From: Streptococcus mitis
Lineage (GTDB): Bacteria > Bacillota > Bacilli > Lactobacillales > Streptococcaceae
Assembly: GCF_009496285.1 (NCBI RefSeq)
Contig: NZ_WIJK01000005.1
Span: 1-64,000 of the forward strand
Length of the DNA: 64,000 nt
Direction of reading: 5' to 3'
Within the stretch, counting starts at the first letter, position 1. Each line of letters starts with the position of its first letter. Below are positions 7,660 through 15,897 of this stretch, in pieces. The position numbers and the translations under genes were made by a program. Under the pieces are notes generated by a model. The model was not told the DNA's origin and ran no database searches. It saw only the letters and a program-made list of their open reading frames with translations.

Positions 7660-8274
7660 GTGGGAAATTTTATTGAGCTAGTCTTTCATCGTTTCTTTTT
7701 GGGGATGATAGCTACAGCTTATTTTTGGTTATTGACATTAGCGGGAGGTGTGGTTTTTGGTATAGCGCCAGCTAGTGCGACTATCATGAGTTTATTTGCG
7801 GAACACGGCTATTCTTACCGTGCCTATGGTTTTAAAGAGGCTTGGACTCTCTACAAAAGCAATTTTATCAAAAGCAATCTGAGCTTTTATACCTTTTTGG
7901 GACTTGACTTGATCTTGATTTATGGTTTGTATCTCATGATCCAATTGCCGCATCAGACCATTATCCATTTGGCAGCAACATTTTTAAATATCTTTTTGGT
8001 AGCCTTGGTATTTTTGGCTTATACAGTTTCTCTAAAATTGCAAGTTTATTTTGACTTATCCTATCAAAATACCTTAAAGCTTGCCTTTATCGGAATTTTT
8101 ATGAGCTTGTCAGCAGTGGCTAAAGTTCTTCTTGGTAGCGTCTTGTTAGCCATTATTGGGTTCTATATGCCAGCCCTTATCATTTTTGTAGGGATTGGTA
8201 TGTGGCATTTCTTTATTAGTGATTTATTGGAACCTGTTTATGAAAGCATTCATGAAAAATTGGCGTCCAAATAG
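7660..8274 (+). CDS. DUF624 (YesL-like) membrane protein
   Basis: A 204-residue integral membrane protein with about five helices; the segment FGIAPASATIMSLFAEHGY is characteristic of DUF624/YesL proteins, often linked to carbohydrate uptake loci. I place the start at GTG 7660 because GGAGG (7649-7653) lies just upstream; an in-frame TTG at 7603 would sit in the promoter. It overlaps the start of the sensor kinase gene. Confidence 0.8.
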   Translation: MGNFIELVFHRFFLGMIATAYFWLLTLAGGVVFGIAPASATIMSLFAEHGYSYRAYGFKEAWTLYKSNFIKSNLSFYTFLGLDLILIYGLYLMIQLPHQTIIHLAATFLNIFLVALVFLAYTVSLKLQVYFDLSYQNTLKLAFIGIFMSLSAVAKVLLGSVLLAIIGFYMPALIIFVGIGMWHFFISDLLEPVYESIHEKLASK

Positions 8275-9925
8275 AATGAAACAATTTTGGCTTCATTCAC
8301 TCCTTCGAACCTATACTTGGGTGATGATTGTCATCATTGCTAGTTTTGCCCTGTTGATTTCCTATGTGAACTGGGATAGTCAAGAAAAAGAAGCAAGACA
8401 GGTTTCCCAGCGGGTTTTGACTCGGACAGTGAGTGAGGTTGAGTATTATTATCGAGAATCAGCGCGTTCAGCCCAAAGTTTAGTAGATAATCAAGCGCGA
8501 ATCGAGGGAATTTATAAGTATTTTAGCCTCAGTACACCAGATTATTTCTACTGGCAACTGGAGCGTAAAGCATCACCCTATATATCTGTATCCATTTATG
8601 AAAATATCGATGACCTCTATGTGCGCAATGATTTTGTAACAGGCGTAGCCATCGTTTTACAGGATTCGACAGAAGTTTATGTCTCCAAAAGAGACAATCG
8701 TAGTGGCTATAAACTACCTGCTGAAGGTTTCAAGCCAGAAGCTAATAGTTTTGCCATCCCAGTATCGGACCCAGTATCAGATCTACCTTTAGGTGTTATC
8801 TACATTTCTGTGATTTCTGATGTTTTTTATAAGGCTATTGACAATACCAGAGGAACCATTCCTATCGCTGTGACCATTACCTCTCCTTTTGAAACGGATA
8901 TGTTTCATCTAGGTGAAAAAAATGATCGTGAAAATTGGTTGCTTGCTGTAACATCGCATGGCTATCAGGTTCAAGTAGCTGTTCCTAGAGATTATGTACT
9001 TAGTGGCAGTATGGCTAGTTCAGGCATCATCCTTGCCCTCAGTGCCCTCTTTATCGTCATTTTATATGCGACTTTGAAGAAGACATTCTCCAAGTATCAA
9101 GCGCAAGTTGTTGACCTAGTGGAGACAATCCATGATATTGCGCAGGGAGAACAAGGCAAAAGAATTGATCTTAAGAAGAAAGATCAGGAGTTGCTTTTAA
9201 TTGCGGAAACGACAAATGATATGTTGGACCGACTGGAGAGAAATATCCACGATATTTACCAGCTGGAGCTTAGTCAAAAAGATGCCAATATGCGGGCATT
9301 ACAAGCTCAAATTAATCCGCATTTTATGTACAATACCCTCGAATTTTTACGAATGTACGCAGTCATGGCAGATCAGAACGAATTGGCAGATATTATCTAC
9401 GAATTCAGTAGTCTCTTGCGCAACAACATCTCTGATGAACGAGAAACGACGCTCAAGCAAGAAGTAGAGTTTTGTCGCAAATATAGCTATCTCTGTATGG
9501 TTCGCTATCCCAAGTCAATCGCCTATGGCTTTAAAATTGATCCCAAGTTAAAAGAAATGCGGATTCCAAAATTCACCCTCCAGCCCTTGGTGGAGAATTA
9601 TTTTGCCCATGGAGTTGATCACAGAAGAACGGATAATGTTATCAGTATAAAGGCTTTGAAACAAGAGGGCTATGTCGAAATTTTAGTGGTGGATAATGGT
9701 CGTGGGATGTCTGCCGAAAAATTAGCAGAAATTCAAACTAAATTAGCCCAAAGAACGTTTGAACACACAGTGGATTATAGTGGAAAACGACAGTCCATTG
9801 GAATCGTCAATGTTCATGAGCGCTTTGTTCTCTATTTTGGGGATCGCTATAACATTAGTGTGGAATCAATGGAACACCAAGGTGTTCGTTATCGAATTAC
9901 TATTCAGGATGAGGAGAAAGGATAA
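8240..9925 (+). CDS. Sensor histidine kinase, TCS07/YesM-like
   Basis: Membrane sensor kinase of the His_kinase/HATPase_c class. A transmembrane segment near residues 30-50, a large extracellular domain, a second helix (GIILALSALFIVILYATL), then HAMP-like and catalytic parts follow. The phospho-acceptor histidine is in INPHFMYNTLEFLRM, the N-box in LQPLVENYFAHG and the G-box in VVDNGRGMS. Several in-frame ATGs exist (8240, 8252, 8276); the choice is uncertain. It overlaps the DUF624 gene and is followed by its regulator after 2 bp. Matches pneumococcal TCS07 as I remember it. Confidence 0.9.
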   Translation: MKAFMKNWRPNRMKQFWLHSLLRTYTWVMIVIIASFALLISYVNWDSQEKEARQVSQRVLTRTVSEVEYYYRESARSAQSLVDNQARIEGIYKYFSLSTPDYFYWQLERKASPYISVSIYENIDDLYVRNDFVTGVAIVLQDSTEVYVSKRDNRSGYKLPAEGFKPEANSFAIPVSDPVSDLPLGVIYISVISDVFYKAIDNTRGTIPIAVTITSPFETDMFHLGEKNDRENWLLAVTSHGYQVQVAVPRDYVLSGSMASSGIILALSALFIVILYATLKKTFSKYQAQVVDLVETIHDIAQGEQGKRIDLKKKDQELLLIAETTNDMLDRLERNIHDIYQLELSQKDANMRALQAQINPHFMYNTLEFLRMYAVMADQNELADIIYEFSSLLRNNISDERETTLKQEVEFCRKYSYLCMVRYPKSIAYGFKIDPKLKEMRIPKFTLQPLVENYFAHGVDHRRTDNVISIKALKQEGYVEILVVDNGRGMSAEKLAEIQTKLAQRTFEHTVDYSGKRQSIGIVNVHERFVLYFGDRYNISVESMEHQGVRYRITIQDEEKG

Positions 9926-9927
9926 AG

Positions 9928-11214
9928 ATGTATAAAGTACTATTAGTGGACGACGAGTACATGATTACCGAAGGTCTCAAGCGTTTGATTCCTTTTGAAA
10001 AATGGGATATGGAAGTCGTCGCTACAGCCAATCATGCTGACGACGCTCTTGACTATGTCCGAGAACATCCTGTGGATATTGTGATATCTGATGTCAACAT
10101 GCCTGACAAAACAGGACTTGAAATGATTCAGGAAATGAAGGACTTGTTGCCAGATGCTTATTATATCCTACTATCGGGCTATCAAGAATTTGACTACGTC
10201 AAAAAAGCTATGAATCTCAGCGTGGTTGATTATCTGGTTAAACCAGTCGATAAGGTCGAGCTGGGACATTTACTTGAAAAAATCGTCACTCAACTTCGTG
10301 AGAAGGTTCAAGAGCCAGAAATCTTGAGTCAGCAACTGGATGAGGAAGCCTTTCTTGCTTATCTCACACAAAAAGAAAACTGGTGGATTGGGCTTTCAAA
10401 AGAAAAACAAGGGGATTTTGTCATTCCCTACTATGTTCTAGGTCAGGACTGGCAAATCGTCCTTGCAGATCAGGAATTTGAGGGTTTGCTAGTCATGCCT
10501 TTTGAAGCTCCTTATCAAATCAACTTTGAAAAGTGGAAGCGTGATGTTGAAAAGTCTCTCTTTTATGGTTCGGTCAATTTAGATCAGTCTGAAAGTCTCT
10601 TTTCTTACTACGAACCCATCTATCGGGTGATTATTCAAGGAAATCTCCAGCAAATTATTGATGAATTGACCTTGCTTGAGAAGATTGTCCTTGAAAACAC
10701 ACCGAGAGTATCTATCACAAAGCAGCTCTTTACCCAGTTTGTCATGGATGTCTTCCATCTTTTTGAACATTTGAAAGCAGACGATATGACAGATATTGTC
10801 AAGAACATTCATGCTATAACAACTTTTGAGGATTTAGTCGCTTATACCAAGGAAACCTTGACATCCTTCTTCGGCCAATATCGAATGAATGAAAATGTGG
10901 TCAGTGTACTTGAAGTTATTGGTAGAGATTACCAAAAAGAGCTTTCTCTTAAGGATATCAGTAAGGATCTCTTTATCAATCCTGTTTATTTGGGGCAGTT
11001 GATCAAGAAGGAAACCAATTCCACCTTTGCAGAGCTTCTCAATAAGCAACGTATCAAGGCCGCTCAGCAGCTCTTGTTATCCACCAATGATAGTATCGAG
11101 GATATCTGCTATACGGTTGGATACAGTAATGTAGGGTATTTCTATAAGGTCTTTCGAAAACTGTGTGGGAAGTCTCCTAAAGCCTACCGTAAACAGGTGG
11201 AAGCCAACTTGTAA
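9928..11214 (+). CDS. Response regulator with AraC-type output, TCS07/YesN-like
   Basis: A 428-residue regulator: receiver domain at residues 1-120 with acidic pocket D8/D9 and phospho-acceptor D55 in ISDVNMPD. A long linker and a C-terminal AraC helix-turn-helix pair (about residues 325-425, ISKDLFINPVYLGQLIKKE and YTVGYSNVGYFYKVFRK) follow. It partners the kinase immediately upstream. In pneumococcus the pair has been tied to host glycan use, so carbohydrate targets are plausible. Confidence 0.92.
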   Translation: MYKVLLVDDEYMITEGLKRLIPFEKWDMEVVATANHADDALDYVREHPVDIVISDVNMPDKTGLEMIQEMKDLLPDAYYILLSGYQEFDYVKKAMNLSVVDYLVKPVDKVELGHLLEKIVTQLREKVQEPEILSQQLDEEAFLAYLTQKENWWIGLSKEKQGDFVIPYYVLGQDWQIVLADQEFEGLLVMPFEAPYQINFEKWKRDVEKSLFYGSVNLDQSESLFSYYEPIYRVIIQGNLQQIIDELTLLEKIVLENTPRVSITKQLFTQFVMDVFHLFEHLKADDMTDIVKNIHAITTFEDLVAYTKETLTSFFGQYRMNENVVSVLEVIGRDYQKELSLKDISKDLFINPVYLGQLIKKETNSTFAELLNKQRIKAAQQLLLSTNDSIEDICYTVGYSNVGYFYKVFRKLCGKSPKAYRKQVEANL

Positions 11215-11217
11215 CAG

Positions 11218-11246
11218 TTGTTTTCCCTCGTAAAATATGCTATAAT
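11218..11246 (+). promoter_or_regulatory. Promoter of the 175-residue membrane protein gene
   Basis: TTGTTT (11218-11223), 17-bp spacer, TATAAT (11241-11246) with extended TGC. It starts within a few bases of the regulator stop codon. Confidence 0.7.
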
Positions 11247-11276
11247 AATTAAAAAAATTATGAGGAGGTTACTTTT

Positions 11277-11804
11277 ATGAAAAAGAAACCAATCTATCTT
11301 TGGGTGTTGCTGATTTTATCAGCCTTACTCTCAGCAATATCGCTATTTGGGCTCATCTCTCCAGTACCTACTGCAGAAAGTATGGGTAATATTGAGTCGT
11401 CAGGTGTAGATGCTACTTATGCTAAGGAGCTCGTTGATTACACTATTAAGGTATCGGAGCATGGTCATTCAATTTTCAACATGATTTTAGTTGTCTTATC
11501 AGCTATTTTAGTTGTTGTTGCTTTGGTCTTCCTCGTTCGTAAAAACATCCAGTTGGCCAATTATACCTATATCGGCTATGTCTTTCTAGCTATCCTTGGT
11601 TCTATCTACAACTTTGTAGGAGTCCAAGATGCACTTTCACTTTTTACAGACCCTAACGTCCGTATGGGAGCTGAACTAGGTGCTAAAGGTTATGCGATTT
11701 TTGGGATTGTACTCAATGTTATCTTCCTAGCAATCGTCTTCTATAAGATGTGGCGTCAGCAGAAAGAATTAACAGAAACTCAAGAAGAGGAAGAACTTGC
11801 CTAA
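11277..11804 (+). CDS. Membrane protein of unknown function, four helices
   Basis: A 175-residue protein with predicted helices near residues 7-27, 65-85, 95-115 and 135-157, and an acidic cytoplasmic tail (TETQEEEELA). A GAGGAGG-type ribosome site precedes the ATG. It has its own promoter and terminator. The family is conserved in streptococci as far as I recall, but I cannot assign a function. Confidence 0.75.
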   Translation: MKKKPIYLWVLLILSALLSAISLFGLISPVPTAESMGNIESSGVDATYAKELVDYTIKVSEHGHSIFNMILVVLSAILVVVALVFLVRKNIQLANYTYIGYVFLAILGSIYNFVGVQDALSLFTDPNVRMGAELGAKGYAIFGIVLNVIFLAIVFYKMWRQQKELTETQEEEELA

Positions 11805-11818
11805 GAGTTGACAAAGCA

Positions 11819-11853
11819 TAACTATCAAGATACAATCTTGGTAGTTATTTTTT
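11819..11853 (+). terminator. Terminator upstream of nrdI
   Basis: AACTATCAAGAT pairs with ATCTTGGTAGTT (one G-U pair), loop ACA, then a T-run. Confidence 0.8.
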
Positions 11854-11877
11854 ATGATTCAAAAAAAGGAGGAGAAA

Positions 11878-12345
11878 ATGAAAAAAATTTCCTTAGTCTA
11901 TATCAGTCTGAGCGGAAATACGGAGAGTTTCGTTACACGTCTGAAGGCCTACCTGTTAGAACAGTATGAGAACATTGAAGTAGAAAAAATTCATATTAAA
12001 GATTTGGTCAAGGAAGGGGAAGACTTCTTTGAAATGACCAACCCATATGTGGCTTTCCTACCGACTTATCTAGAAGGTGGCAATGGTGTTGATAATGGTG
12101 ATGTGGAGATTTTGACCACTTCAGTAGGTGATTTTATCGCATACGGTGACAATGCCAGCAAGTGTTTTGGCGTTGTAGGATCCGGTAATCGTAACTTTAA
12201 CAACCAATACTGTTTGACGGCTAAACAATACAGCCAACGCTTTGGTTTTCCTGTTCTAGCTGACTTTGAGATGCGTGGAATGCTGGGAGATATTAAAAAG
12301 GTTGCAGGGATTATTGCAGAACTCTATGAATTAGAAGCTTTGTAA
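11878..12345 (+). CDS. nrdI: Flavodoxin-like NrdI for Class Ib ribonucleotide reductase
   Basis: A 155-residue flavodoxin. FMN phosphate loop SLSGNTESF at residues 7-15, further FMN contacts in [15 protein letters not shown] and [15 protein letters not shown]. NrdI supplies the oxidant that assembles the dimanganese-tyrosyl cofactor of NrdF (family knowledge). nrdE, nrdF and nrdH are not in the window. Start chosen at ATG 11878, 4 bp after AAAGGAGGAG; an in-frame ATG at 11854 overlaps the terminator. Confidence 0.9.
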   Translation: MKKISLVYISLSGNTESFVTRLKAYLLEQYENIEVEKIHIKDLVKEGEDFFEMTNPYVAFLPTYLEGGNGVDNGDVEILTTSVGDFIAYGDNASKCFGVVGSGNRNFNNQYCLTAKQYSQRFGFPVLADFEMRGMLGDIKKVAGIIAELYELEAL

Positions 12346-12415
12346 GAGGCCAGATTTTCTGAGGAAGAGTTTTATTCTATGGATAAAGGATTTACTTCAA
12401 AAGGGAACAATCGAA

Positions 12416-12625
12416 ATGAGTAAACTACAGAGATCATTTTTAAAGTATATAAAACGCAAACCAAGCTTCAAGGATATTATGCTATGCAGTGCTTTGCTAC
12501 TATTAGCGATTGCTCTGCTACTGTTCTCTGAGAAAATTTTTGATGAAGATGCAGCACCATTTGGAACCATGGTATCCTTAGGGATTGTTATCCTGGTAGA
12601 AATCTTAGCTGTCAGAAATAAATAA
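12416..12625 (+). CDS. Small membrane protein, 69 residues
   Basis: A basic N-terminus (SKLQRSFLKYIKRKPSFKD), then two hydrophobic helices. A 14-codon frame starting at 12379 ends at the TAA inside ATGAGTAA, overlapping this start codon, which could give translational coupling. A terminator follows directly. Function unknown. Confidence 0.65.
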   Translation: MSKLQRSFLKYIKRKPSFKDIMLCSALLLLAIALLLFSEKIFDEDAAPFGTMVSLGIVILVEILAVRNK

Positions 12626-12629
12626 AAAG

Positions 12630-12658
12630 ACTCGAGAAATGGTATCTCGAGTTTTTTT
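12630..12658. terminator. Bidirectional terminator between convergent genes
   Basis: ACTCGAGA (12630-12637) and TCTCGAGT (12645-12652) form an 8-bp perfect stem with T on the plus side and A on the other. Confidence 0.85.
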
Positions 12659-12659
12659 C

Positions 12660-12908
12660 TTATCTGCGGATTTCGTCAACGATTTCTTTTGAAATGGGAA
12701 TTCCTAAACGGTAACCTTTGTTGATGTAGTCGATGACATCATTGATGTTTTCTATCGTTTGGATTTTCTCTTTGATAGTTGCACGAAAAGATTCATCCTT
12801 TAACAGTTGTTCTTGTAGAAGTCTTTGTAGTTTTTCCTTTTCGTATTTGTTGATGAGAAAAAGAGCGACAAGACTGATAACAACTAAAATATAAGCATAT
12901 TGGCTCAT
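12660..12908 (-). CDS. Membrane-anchored small protein of unknown function
   Basis: An 82-residue protein with an N-terminal transmembrane helix (SQYAYILVVISLVALFLI). A charged, probably coiled-coil cytoplasmic segment follows (KYEKEKLQRLLQEQLLKDE). A TAGGGAGAG ribosome site lies before the minus-strand ATG. It lies downstream of the hairpin array in the leftward direction. I do not recognise the family. Confidence 0.65.
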   Translation of the reverse strand: MSQYAYILVVISLVALFLINKYEKEKLQRLLQEQLLKDESFRATIKEKIQTIENINDVIDYINKGYRLGIPISKEIVDEIRR

Positions 12909-12947
12909 AAAGTCTCTCCCTAAGTGATAAAGAAGTTAATAGCAAGA

Positions 12948-12975
12948 GAAAAGCGAAAAAGATTTTTCGCTTTTC
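12948..12975. terminator. 13-bp near-perfect palindrome
   Basis: GAAAAGCGAAAAA (12948-12960), two-base loop, TTTTTCGCTTTTC (12963-12975). It could terminate leftward transcription coming from argS and the hairpin array before the 82-residue gene. Confidence 0.5.
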
Positions 12976-13060
12976 AAGAAATGACAATATAGAAATTAGG
13001 CAAGTGATCGCTAATCTAAAATAGTAGATGTAATGCCCTCCGCCCCTAGTACCAAATAAA

Positions 13061-13563
13061 AGTCCGTAGAAGTTTAGGATTGGTTGCTTAGAACGCTCTG
13101 CAATTCAGTAACTTTAAGATTACGACATTCATTCAACCAAATCGATATTATTTGGTTAGGTGAATTAGTGAAGCGTTTAGGCAATTCGCCATAGTTACGA
13201 CGTCATGTTCTCTAAATCGATTATATTTAGAGAACATGACTAGTGAAGCAGTTAGCTAGTCCGCATAAAAGCGGCTAGCATCCAACAATTAGGAACTTTA
13301 GTTCCAATAACTTTAAGATTACGACGTTTTAGGACATAAATCGATCATATTTATGTCTTAAAACTAGTGAAACGTCTAGCCAAAGTCCGTATAGGATTTG
13401 GTCTTAGTTACTTAGATTGCTTTGCAATGAAGTAATTAAAAGATTACGACATGAGCCTAACCAAGTCGATATTATTTGGTTTGGTGAATTAGTGAAGCGT
13501 TTAGGCAATTCGCCATATAGCGATTGCCGTCAAGAGACTAGGGACTTTCGTTCCAGTCTCTTG
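13061..13563. repeat. Array of four long hairpins with variable arms and fixed loops and flanks
   Basis: Four units each show TTACGAC, a 16-nt arm, a 7-nt loop of form CGATnnT, a complementary 16-nt arm, then TAGTGAA. TTACGAC begins at 13120, 13195, 13319 and 13444. Arms differ completely between units 1, 2 and 3, yet stay complementary: unit 2 is perfect over 16 bp (13202-13217 with 13225-13240). Units 1, 3 and 4 are preceded by AGTCCG about 60 nt upstream and by smaller hairpins; unit 2 lacks this part. A last hairpin (13531-13563) follows. Units repeat at about 125 nt. No protein-coding frame explains it. Confidence 0.85.
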
Positions 13564-13570
13564 TAACGAA

Positions 13571-15262
13571 TCACATCTTCTCTGGTGCTTCTACGCCGAG
13601 CAGACGAAGTGCTTCTTTGAGAACAACTGCAGTTGCGTAACTGAGGGCTAGACGGCTGTCGCGTTCTGGGCTTTCATCTAAGATACGTGTATGTGCATAA
13701 TATTTGTTAAAGGCTTGAGCCAGGCTAATTGCAAATTTAGCAATGATAGAAGGTTCAAAGTTATCCGCTGCACGGTTGATAATACGTGGGAAGTCTTGGA
13801 TGAGTTTAATGATTTCCCAGCTTTCAGCATCATTCAAGCTATAGTTGCCAGCTGTTTCTGGTTTGAAATCTGCTTTGCGTAAGATAGATTGGATACGAGC
13901 GTAGGCATATTGAACATAAGGTCCAGTTTCACCTTCGAAGGATACCATGGCTTCTAGGTCGAAGTCATATCCATTTGTACGGTCAGTTTTAAGGTCATAG
14001 AATTTAATGGCTCCAACTCCAACAGCATGAGCAACCTGATCTTTATTTTCCAGTTCAGGATTTTTAGCCTCGATTTGGGCCTTGGCACGACTAATAGCCT
14101 CTGCAACAGTAGGTTCTAGCAAGATAACATTCCCTTTACGAGTAGAGAGTTTCTTGCCTTCTTTTGTTACCAATCCAAAAGGAACATGGACAATATCTTG
14201 ACTCCAATCGTAACCCATCTCTTGCAAGACAGCCTTGAGTTGTTTAAAGTGAGCAGATTGTTCTTGACCAACGACATAGATAGATTTAGCAAATTGATAT
14301 TCGTTTTTACGGTAAAGGGCAGCGGCCAAGTCACGTGTGATGTAGAGAGTTGCACCGTCAGATTTCTTGATAAGAGCTGGGTGTTCAATTCCATATTTTT
14401 CAAGATTAACAACTTGGGCACCTTCTGATTCGACCAAAAGTCCTTTTTCAGAAAGGATATCTACAACTGCATCCATCTTGTCATTGTAGAAGGCTTCCCC
14501 GTTGTAGCTGTCGAATTCAACCTTCAATTCATTGTAAAGGCGGTTAAATTCCACCAAACTTTCATCACGGAACCATTGCCAAAGTGCGAGAGCCTCCTCA
14601 TCTCCATTTTCAAGTTTACGGAACCATTCGCGTGCTTCTTCATCCAAGCTAGGGTCATTTTCAGCTTCAGCATTGATGCGAACGTAGAGTTTAAGAAGTT
14701 CATCAATCGGATGAGCTTTTACAGCTTCTTCGTCGCCCCATTTTTTGTAGGCAACGATCAGCATCCCAAACTGTTTACCCCAGTCTCCCAAATGGTTGAC
14801 CTTGACCGTTTGATAACCGATTTTTTGGAAAATATGTGACAAGCTATCTCCGATAACAGTTGAGCGCAGGTGACCAATAGAGAATGGCTTAGCAATATTG
14901 GGACTAGACATGTCGATAACAACATTTTCTTGTTTACCAATATTTTGGTCAGCATAGTGTTCTTTTTCAGTGATAACAGCTTGTAATACTTGAGCAGAAA
15001 TGGCATTTTTATCAAGGAAGAAGTTAACATAAGGTCCAGTAGCGACGACTTTTTCAAATGCTTGGCTATTGATTTTTTCAGCGATATCTGCCGCGATCAT
15101 TTGTGGAGCTTTTCTCTCAACTTTTGCTAGAGTAAAGGCAGGAAAGGCGATGTCTCCCATATCAGAGTTTTTGGGTTGTTCTAGTAAATTTAAAATAGCC
15201 TCTTGATCCAGGCTGTCAATGACGCTAGCCAATTCGCTAGCAATCAATTGTTTTGTATTCAT
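13571..15262 (-). CDS. argS: Arginyl-tRNA synthetase
   Basis: Class I synthetase of 563 residues that charges tRNA-Arg. The HIGH-type motif is [16 protein letters not shown] near residue 120. The tRNA-binding N-terminal domain lies at residues 1-105 and the DALR anticodon-binding domain occupies the C-terminus. A TAAACTCCTTT stretch gives an AAAGGAG ribosome site on the minus strand. It diverges from argR, its usual neighbour in streptococci. The hairpin array lies just after its stop codon. Confidence 0.97.
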   Translation of the reverse strand: MNTKQLIASELASVIDSLDQEAILNLLEQPKNSDMGDIAFPAFTLAKVERKAPQMIAADIAEKINSQAFEKVVATGPYVNFFLDKNAISAQVLQAVITEKEHYADQNIGKQENVVIDMSSPNIAKPFSIGHLRSTVIGDSLSHIFQKIGYQTVKVNHLGDWGKQFGMLIVAYKKWGDEEAVKAHPIDELLKLYVRINAEAENDPSLDEEAREWFRKLENGDEEALALWQWFRDESLVEFNRLYNELKVEFDSYNGEAFYNDKMDAVVDILSEKGLLVESEGAQVVNLEKYGIEHPALIKKSDGATLYITRDLAAALYRKNEYQFAKSIYVVGQEQSAHFKQLKAVLQEMGYDWSQDIVHVPFGLVTKEGKKLSTRKGNVILLEPTVAEAISRAKAQIEAKNPELENKDQVAHAVGVGAIKFYDLKTDRTNGYDFDLEAMVSFEGETGPYVQYAYARIQSILRKADFKPETAGNYSLNDAESWEIIKLIQDFPRIINRAADNFEPSIIAKFAISLAQAFNKYYAHTRILDESPERDSRLALSYATAVVLKEALRLLGVEAPEKM

Positions 15263-15324
15263 TATAAACTCCTTTGGACTTTTCTTCTATTTTATCACAA
15301 TTTTGAGGAATGATAAGAATTTTT

Positions 15325-15352
15325 TTGAAATATTCGGTTTTTTTGGTATAAT
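15325..15352 (+). promoter_or_regulatory. argR promoter
   Basis: TTGAAA (15325-15330), 16-bp spacer, TATAAT (15347-15352) with extended TGG. Confidence 0.75.
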
Positions 15353-15374
15353 GTTCTTATTAAATAGTTGAAAA

Positions 15375-15390
15375 TGTTATAAATATTCAC
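15375..15390 (+). promoter_or_regulatory. Possible ARG-box operator
   Basis: TGTTATAAATATTCAC is an AT-rich imperfect palindrome between the argR -10 box and start codon. It is similar in kind to ArgR boxes, which suggests autoregulation. Recognised by eye only. Confidence 0.35.
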
Positions 15391-15403
15391 TCGAGAGGAT
15401 GTT

Positions 15404-15850
15404 ATGAGAAAAAGAGAACGCCATCAGTTAATCAAACAAATGATCACTGAGGAAAAATTAGGGACTCAAAAAGAGATCCAGGATCGGTTGGAAGCACGCA
15501 ATGTTTTTGTGACGCAAACGACATTGTCGCGTGATCTTCGCGAACTGGGCTTGACCAAGGTTAAGAAAAATGATAAGGTCTACTACGTACTAGCAAATGA
15601 GACAGAGAAGATTGACCTGGTTGAGTTTTTGTCCCATCATTTGGAAGGTGTAGCAAGAGCTGAGTTTACCTTAGTTTTGCACACTAAATTGGGTGAAGCT
15701 GCAGTTTTAGCCAATGTTGTCGATGCCAACAAGGATGAATGGATTTTGGGAACAGTTGCGGGTGCCAATACTCTCTTGGTAATTTGCCGAGATCAGCATG
15801 TTGCTAAACTCATGGAAGATCGTTTGTTAGATTTGATGAAGGATAGATAA
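15404..15850 (+). CDS. argR: Arginine repressor ArgR
   Basis: A 148-residue regulator with an N-terminal winged helix ([20 protein letters not shown], residues 30-50). Its C-terminal domain oligomerises and binds arginine ([16 protein letters not shown] region). ArgR/AhrC proteins control arginine biosynthesis and catabolism. Start follows GAGAGGATGTT. mutS follows 47 bp later and argS diverges. Streptococci carry several paralogues, so the exact orthologue cannot be fixed. Confidence 0.93.
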   Translation: MRKRERHQLIKQMITEEKLGTQKEIQDRLEARNVFVTQTTLSRDLRELGLTKVKKNDKVYYVLANETEKIDLVEFLSHHLEGVARAEFTLVLHTKLGEAAVLANVVDANKDEWILGTVAGANTLLVICRDQHVAKLMEDRLLDLMKDR

Positions 15851-15897
15851 GGTCTTGGGAGTCTCTCTCAAGACTATTTTTAACAAGGAGAGAATGG

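Noticed and set aside
13061..13563. CRISPR array
   Set aside because: Repeats are long hairpins with variable arms, not short direct repeats with spacers, and no cas genes are nearby.
13061..13563. Integron attC sites
   Set aside because: The RYYYAAC/GTTRRRY core pair is absent, there is no integrase and there are no cassettes between units.
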